From Agelaius tricolor (lineage: Eukaryota > Chordata > Aves > Passeriformes > Icteridae), in contig JALJCS010000001.1 of NCBI GenBank assembly GCA_023055355.1, positions 69,109,381 through 69,173,380 on the forward strand: a stretch of DNA of 64,000 nt, in the 5' to 3' direction. The notes below the pieces were generated by a model. It was not told the DNA's origin. It searched no databases and saw only the letters and a program-made list of their open reading frames with translations. Positions 57,531-64,000 of the stretch are shown here, one piece after another (position 1 is the first letter of the stretch; each line of letters opens with the position of its first letter). The position numbers and the translations under genes were made by a program.

Positions 57531-60500
57531 ATTTTAATTTATGTATCTATAAAGAGCGTACGCTCACATATTGCATAAAATTCTGGTCTGGATTTGATTG
57601 CAGACAATGTTAACTATTTGCACAGGAAGTGTTGGTCCTTTTCAGTCTAAACAACCAGTAACTTCTGGTTTGTGACCATTTCTTCTCTACTGACAAAGTC
57701 TTGAGCAGGGATGCTCTGGCTCCCGTGCTAACCCATGTGTGACTCACAGGCAGTTCAGGTGTGATCACCGTGGGGTTGAGCTCGTGTGTGGTGGAGCTCA
57801 GCTCTACACCTTGTGGTGATGGTGCTGTGAGCTGCTCCTGTTCCCTTTGCTGCTGCGAGGCCAGTGTTGTAGATGACTCATTGGCAAGAGTTTAATTTCA
57901 CAAGGTTAGGAAGGCCAATCCTTTTTTGAATTTAGGGGTTAGTAACTTGTCATTTGTAGCCCTTTGGAAAGGACAGGCCTGTGTTAGTGCTAGTGACATA
58001 AGGTCTCCGGAGTAACTCAAGAAGGGATTTTGTACTTCTTGTATGTAAGTGTTGAAGAAGTGTATCATCCCTGTAACTCTCCAAGATTATTTATTTCCTA
58101 GTTGTCAGTCACTCAGATGTCATTTGTGACACATATGGCCTGGCACCACCCTCTTCCATTTGGATTTTTTAAATTGGCTACAGCTGTTTCTGTTAATAAT
58201 ATAATAGTCTAAATATAGCTATTATTTTTCAAGAGTACTATTTTGCATAGGCAGAGGGTTTATCCATTTTTTTCAGAATCCTGTAATTAGCATATATGCA
58301 ACTGGAAAGGGTCATCTTCTCACAGCCTTTGCTTTGGTTGATGTTCTCCTCGATATCCGGTTTGTGCTAAATGTGCTTGTGGTTGCTTATTTGACCTGAC
58401 CCTCCCAGCCAGCCTGGCTTAGAGTGTCAATTTGTTCCTTGTCAAGAGGTCCTTTTCCCTTTACAACACAATCCACAGATCTGACATGTGTCCCCTATGC
58501 TGTGGGGACAGCGCACTTGTTAATTTCAGTGGCCTTCAGCTTTTTGTCTCTTTGTGCTAAGAAACAGGGAGGAACTCCAGACAAGATCTCCAGATCTCCT
58601 GAATTGTCAGGAGTTGTGTATTTCACAAGGTGTATCACAGAGCACTCATTTTCAGTGAAACCCTCCCTGTCTGCTCCAGATTACCACCCAGTTTTGTTTT
58701 AAATACACACAAATAGAGAAACCTCTGTGGACTCTTCCTCATATTCTGAGGGTGTAGAATATACCTTTGGTCAGTTGGGTTCAGCTTTCCTAGCTCTGTC
58801 CCTTCCCAAACCTCCCCCTGCCTACTTGCTGCAGTGGCAGAGTGAGAAGCAAAGAAGGTCTTGATGCTTTGTGAGCAGTGCTCAGCAATAACAAACATGG
58901 CTGAGTTATCAACATTGTTCTGCTCACAAGGCTGAAGCACACATAGCTGGGTTTGGGACGTTGTGGAGAAACTGAACCCCATCCAGACACAGTAAACTCA
59001 CCTAAGATGTCATCTAGCAGTCAGCTGCTGTCATACACTGAAACCACGGTGGCAACAGCTGGGTTTGAGAGAACAGGTCTCACTAGAGAACTCTTCTGTG
59101 GGGGTGTGAGCATAGGCACGTTTTCTGTGTGTCCCCATTACTCAGTACTGTCAGCACTCACTGCCTTTATCACAGTGTGGTTGCCACCCAGTTTGGGGAC
59201 CCCACCTGTCAGCATCTTTGCTGTTGTGGATGAAGCCAGCTACAGTAATGGTGAGAAAGCTGGGGGTTTCTTGTGGGCTGGTCACAGGCAAATATTTGCT
59301 CATGTTTAGGAAGAAGAGTATTTTTCCCCCAGTGTAACTGGACAAATAAGGGATTTATATAACTATATTAAAATGTTAGCAGTAGCAACCTAGAAGAAAT
59401 GAGAGCCCCTTTAGGAGGGAATGGTGTCTGCAAGGGTTTCAAAGTAAGTCTCCTGATTTGAGACTCAGCTTGCTCCCTTTTTCTTGCTGTCACATCCTCC
59501 AAGTTCTCCGATCACAACACAGAAATCAGACAAGGCAGAGAAGGGGTTCACTTCATTCCTGCATGAGTGAAGGGGGATGGGGAGGAGCAGCAAGGGGTTT
59601 TTTTGAGAGAAAAATCTTTTTCTATGCCTCTTTCATAGTCCACAGTGGCAAACAGGCAGAACTTCTTTACTATGTCCTTCCCCTTTCTCCCCTTCCTTCC
59701 CTGTCCATCCTCATTCACATTTGGCACTCTGCTCTGCACTGCTCCCATACTGTGGGTCAGATGAACACCCATTAATCCTGGGTAGAATCTAAAAATAAGA
59801 ATTGAGAGAAAAAAATCAGAACAGTGTGAATCAACCTGCAATCATCTTTCTGTTCTCCTAATGGGAAAAAAGAAAGAGGAAATCAGTGGAGACACTGTTT
59901 TATTTCTTCTCTTTCTAAGACAAAATTATTCTGGCATTTGCAGCAGTTGTTCTCTTGCTATAGGTTTTCTAATTTACACACTTAAAAGGCACTTCAGAAT
60001 TTAGGTGCATTAGCTCAAAATGCTTATGCAGACCATCCACCCCCCACTTCTCCCTGCTCATGAATAGAGCTGCCACAAGCAGCCTGATGAAGGAGGAATG
60101 TAGCCTGAAATCACACGGTTGAATTTACATGGTGTTCTCTCAGAACCAGGGATAGATCTGCCCTTTGTGGGGGTTAACTCTAAAGTAAGCAGTGTGTTTA
60201 CTGTATGTAGCTGCTGCCATTAGTTCTTAATTTCAAAGATTCTTTTAACACATTTTAACCATAAAAAATTCCTGTGTGCAGTTTTGAGTCTGAATTGCTG
60301 TTCAGTTCATGAGAGTAAAACCTGCAGGCCTTCCCTCTGAATTTAGTTACACATAAGATGTTTTCTTTCATATTACAAGTGAAATTTGGAGGTTAGTGGG
60401 GGAAGAAGAAAAAAACACAGAAGAACCCTTCCTCAGAACTACTGCATTTTTCTAGGGCATCTTTTTTTCAAAATAATAAAAGCCCTGAGACAGTACAAGG

Positions 60501-63500
60501 CATAACTCAGTTACTGTAACTTTAAGAGATTGCAGCATGAGCCTTTAATTGCTTCTTGTGTTTTGTTCTGGTTTGGTTTTGCTGAAAGGGATGTATCACA
60601 GGGAGTGGAATAGAATTCACTGGTTTTTGAAAAAGATGAGGCCCTGACATTCGCAGCCTTGGCTGGCAAAGAAGCTGCACAAAACCAAAAGGGTGGAGAC
60701 GTGTCCTTTCATGGGTAGTTTGGAGGGTTTATCTTCTCTTCTTGCACTGGGGAGCTTTTGATTAGGGCTGCTCAAACAGCATTGTGGCAATGCAGCTTCC
60801 TGTGGCCTTGCCAGGTGACATCCCCACCGGACAGCTGCCAGCCAGCCCCACCACCACTACTGACCCTCAAAGAACACATGGACGTGGTTATTGTTCCTCC
60901 TGCCCAGCTGGAACACTGACTTCCTTTTTCCTCTCTAACTTGCAATGAATAGATCATATAGCTAGATGGATAATAAACAGATTGTCTGGGTTGTAGTAAA
61001 TCTCTTGCCAGAGGGGGACCAAGACATTCATTGCTCTTCCTTCCTGGCCCTGGGTAACCACTCGCCCTGTCCCATGGACAGCTGTGCTCACAGCCTCTGG
61101 CAGAAGCCAAGGCTCTGGTTGTAGCTCAGTGAAGTCCTTCCACATGCACCTCCTCTTCCCTGGTCCTGACCCCCAAGGCTGGATGAAATTAAACCGGCAA
61201 GGTGAAGCCCAGACCTTCATTTTTCATAACTGTCTTTTAGTTCCTGTCCCAAAGGGGAAAAGAGGGAAGGCAAGCACAGGGCCAGGCTTTGCAGGCATGT
61301 GTTACAACTTAAACCTTGTCTGTGGTGTCAGGAAGCTGTTGTTTCCAGGGCTGTGTCCCCAGTCACTCAGTAATGGGGAGGAACAGCAGGGCAGAATATG
61401 GCACTTCAAAGCCCCTTCCAGGGTCTGCTCTTTCATAGCAGCTGGAGCTGGAGCTGCTCCCTTTCCTGAACCCCTTCTGCCACCATTGTAGAGGACTTCC
61501 AAAGCAACTGCAAGCTGACAAGAAACAATAGTAAGAGCACTCCAGCACTGTAAAAGGCATTTGCTTTGAACCAGGGCAGTATGGCAGCAGGAGCTCAGCT
61601 GAGACTGCTCTTCCTGCTCTTCCAGCCATGGATGGCCATGGACACTGGGCAGCAGCAGCCTGACTTTTGACTGCTGCACATAAACAATTGAACTGCTGAG
61701 TTTTTTCTGCTCAGACCACTAAAGCAGAATCTGGGAGTGAAGCATTAAAGGTCTTCCTTAAAAATCAAATTGTGCAGCCCAGGAATTTTTGAGTGCTGTT
61801 TTAAAACATACTTGAAGTTTTGCCCTGGTGTTTCTGGCTTTTTGTTCAGGAACATGACTTTGTGTATGTGAGATTTTCTGCATGTCTTTAACAGTCAGAG
61901 GACATCCAGTGGTAGTACTGTGTCTTCTCTGATTTACATTTATTTAATGCATCATGACAAGTGTGGTGCACATGTAGATTTGCAAGAATTCTACACAAAT
62001 CTCCAGCTTTATTCAAAGCTGAACTGAATCTATCACAATGCAGTAAAAATATATTCTTTCTGGATCAGACCTTAGTGTAAAAATTATATGTATATATAGT
62101 AACCTGCAACCCACAAGCCTGGGGAATAATGAATAACACCAGGAGTTTTAATTTTAAATTTTGTATCTCTCTGACCTTAAAACTGGGGAATCCCTGGCAA
62201 AGCTGGAATGTAGGCAGTCCTCTAAAATGTCCCGGAGTTAATAGATAAAAACAAAAAAATAATGCAACAAGTGCTGCTGTTTCATTCCATCTGTTTCATT
62301 TGAGTTGGCTTGAAACTGACACAGTATTAATTCTGGAAATCCAAAATGCTCCCATCAGCATAGATATGAGTCAAAGAGAGGTCAGCAAGCAGACAGCATG
62401 AGAATTACTGACCTACATAAAACTGGTTTAAAGTGCCTATTTGTTGCCCAACTTGGAATGCCTTCCTAGTGACTTGTAATGGTCAAAGTGGGTGAGTGAA
62501 ACTTTTCTGAAAATTGGGGGTTTAATGTGTCTCAGAGTTGTGTTTCAAAATACCCAATCCATGAGTTTCTCTCTAGGAGCTGCTAATAGGGCATGGACAG
62601 TAAGACATTTCAACTTCAGGGTAAATTTCTGTGTTGATTATTCCCATATACAGCCTGCAGGAGGCATTCCAGAGTCATTTTTAAAGTCTCTTTTAAAAAT
62701 TCTTGGAATTCTTATTCTTGGAAAGCCTTTTCTGTCCTCCTTGAACCTTCACGGTAACTCAGAGTGTGGCATTTTGAATATTAAATCCTACAGTAGCTCA
62801 TAAAATTTGGTTTATTTGATGTCACAGACTGATAGTTCTGTGGTGCTTTCAGCAAAACATAAAGCACCAAGAAGATGGCCCTTAGAGATTTCATTTTTCA
62901 CAGCCATGCTGGATGCAACCCTTAGTTTGATTCATGCCTCTTCACCACAGAGACTGAATAAAAGCCAAGGATTCTGTGCTTCTGATTTCCTTTTAACATA
63001 ACTATTTCTTAACTCAGCTTCCCTGCTGATGCTTTCCAGACAAGATTTGTAAAATTTGGTCAGAAAAAGGCAGTTGCCAGTTACCAGTCATCCAGCCTCT
63101 CCCTTTCATGCTTTTTACTGAGAGAAGTTATCTTAAAAAAAAAAATCAGATTTCATTCCAGAGAAGTCCAGGAGGAAAGAGAATGCACCCTGCAGGGTCT
63201 GAACCTGCTCTCCATCTCTTCAGCAGGCTGGAGCCCTCTCCTGTGCCAGTTCCCTTTCATTGGAGGAGAAGGGCCCCAGCATGGATCGAAGGGTGCAGGG
63301 TAGACAGGCTTTTCCCTGCATCTCTCTCAAACACTCTTAGGACCTATTTTCTCTTACAACTCCAAAAAAAGAAGGTTCTGAAAATGTACCATAATTCAGA
63401 CTTTCAGCTGTGAGTTGCAAATCTTATGAGAAAACTTCTGATGCTCGGAAGGAGTGAATTTACACCACTCTTCCCCCCATCCATATGCTTACTACTGCAG

Positions 63501-64000
63501 AAGCAAAGGTTAATCAGTACTTTTGGCTTTTTAGATATCACATGTTGGAGCTTTTACTTTTAAAATAGAAGTATAAAAAAAGGAATTTTCCTCCTACTCT
63601 TAGACTTTTCCTAGGTTTTGATTAGCTAGCAGAGGACAGCTTTTGTTTTTGTTAATGGTGTGGATGTCTGGCTTTGTTGGGTGTTTCAGTTTTGGCTTCC
63701 ATTTTGTATCAAGAACAAAAAGAAAAACCAAAGGAGGATGATTTACAGTAATAATAATAATAATGTTAATATATCTCCTTAGCCTTCATCTGTATCCTAC
63801 CTAAAAGTGATTAAGGTGCTCTGACTATATAAAAGATTAATAATGATATAATTAATTTTATATCCTTGTCGACAAATGTTTCCACAATGTGGGTGGAAAC
63901 TACTCTTCTGGTTAGACACATGTTGGATTGCTTGCAATGTTAATGTTGGAGTCCAAGAAATGTAATAAGGGCAAGAAAGGAGACAAATAATATAATGTTT
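57531..64000. other. Unassigned DNA to the window end
   Basis: No transposon family, RNA gene or exon with convincing borders was recognised over 6.5 kb. GC-richer parts at 60770-61680 and 63170-63330 carry overlapping open frames on both strands (up to 135 codons) without domains. An AAT/TAA microsatellite lies at 63749-63764. The last 200 bases are AT-rich. Confidence 0.5.
63749..63764. repeat. (TAA)5 microsatellite
   Basis: Five consecutive TAA units plus one base ('taataataataataat') form a short trinucleotide repeat. It is a simple slippage tract in AT-rich DNA. Confidence 0.85.

Noticed and set aside
1..64000. CRISPR arrays, operons, tRNA or rRNA genes
   Set aside because: No regularly spaced short direct repeats, no tRNA B-box with cloverleaf partners, and no rRNA-like conserved blocks were seen; the sequence is vertebrate.

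Overview
This is a gene-poor stretch of bird nuclear DNA. The sign is the repeat content. CR1 (chicken-repeat 1, non-LTR) retrotransposon fragments recur on both strands with their 3' signature: a run resembling 'ccttccaac...tctgtgattctatgat', or its complement. There are also two avian-type LTR remnants, and I see no mammalian L1 or Alu. The DNA is AT-rich, low in CpG, and full of stop codons in all frames. The species cannot be fixed from the sequence alone.

Layout: 1-3082 unassigned DNA with a short CR1 tail; 3083-3409 a complete-looking solo LTR (TG...CA, TATA box, poly(A) signal, 6-bp target duplication); 3936-4110 CR1 tail; 4111-7405 unassigned; 7406-8155 antisense, 5'-truncated LTR with an internal ~47-bp tandem repeat; 8156-17261 unassigned; 17262-18101 antisense CR1 with reverse-transcriptase remnants; 18102-33964 mostly unassigned, with a CA/TA microsatellite, a 23-base C run and two exon-like segments (28457-28553 and 32045-32115); 33965-34200 old antisense CR1; 39748-40163 sense CR1; 42601-42700 an A-rich CAA/CAAA tract; 47441-48180 antisense CR1; 50508-51712 two CR1 copies joined 5' end to 5' end; 55910-56960 (possibly to ~57530) a very old antisense CR1/L3-like reverse-transcriptase remnant; then unassigned DNA to 64000.

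No gene is established. The best coding evidence is the 71-base segment at 32045-32115. It has a long pyrimidine tract, AG and GTAAGT borders and one open frame, and it is phase-compatible with a 97-base segment at 28457-28553 that encodes a hydrophobic leader-like peptide. If real, most of the window is intron and flank of one gene. If not, it is intergenic. All other long open frames lie in repeats or look like chance.

No tRNA, rRNA, CRISPR array, operon or other prokaryotic feature was seen. Repeat family names rest on my recognition of the sequence, not on a search, and repeat ends are approximate to about 10-30 bases unless a duplication fixes them.
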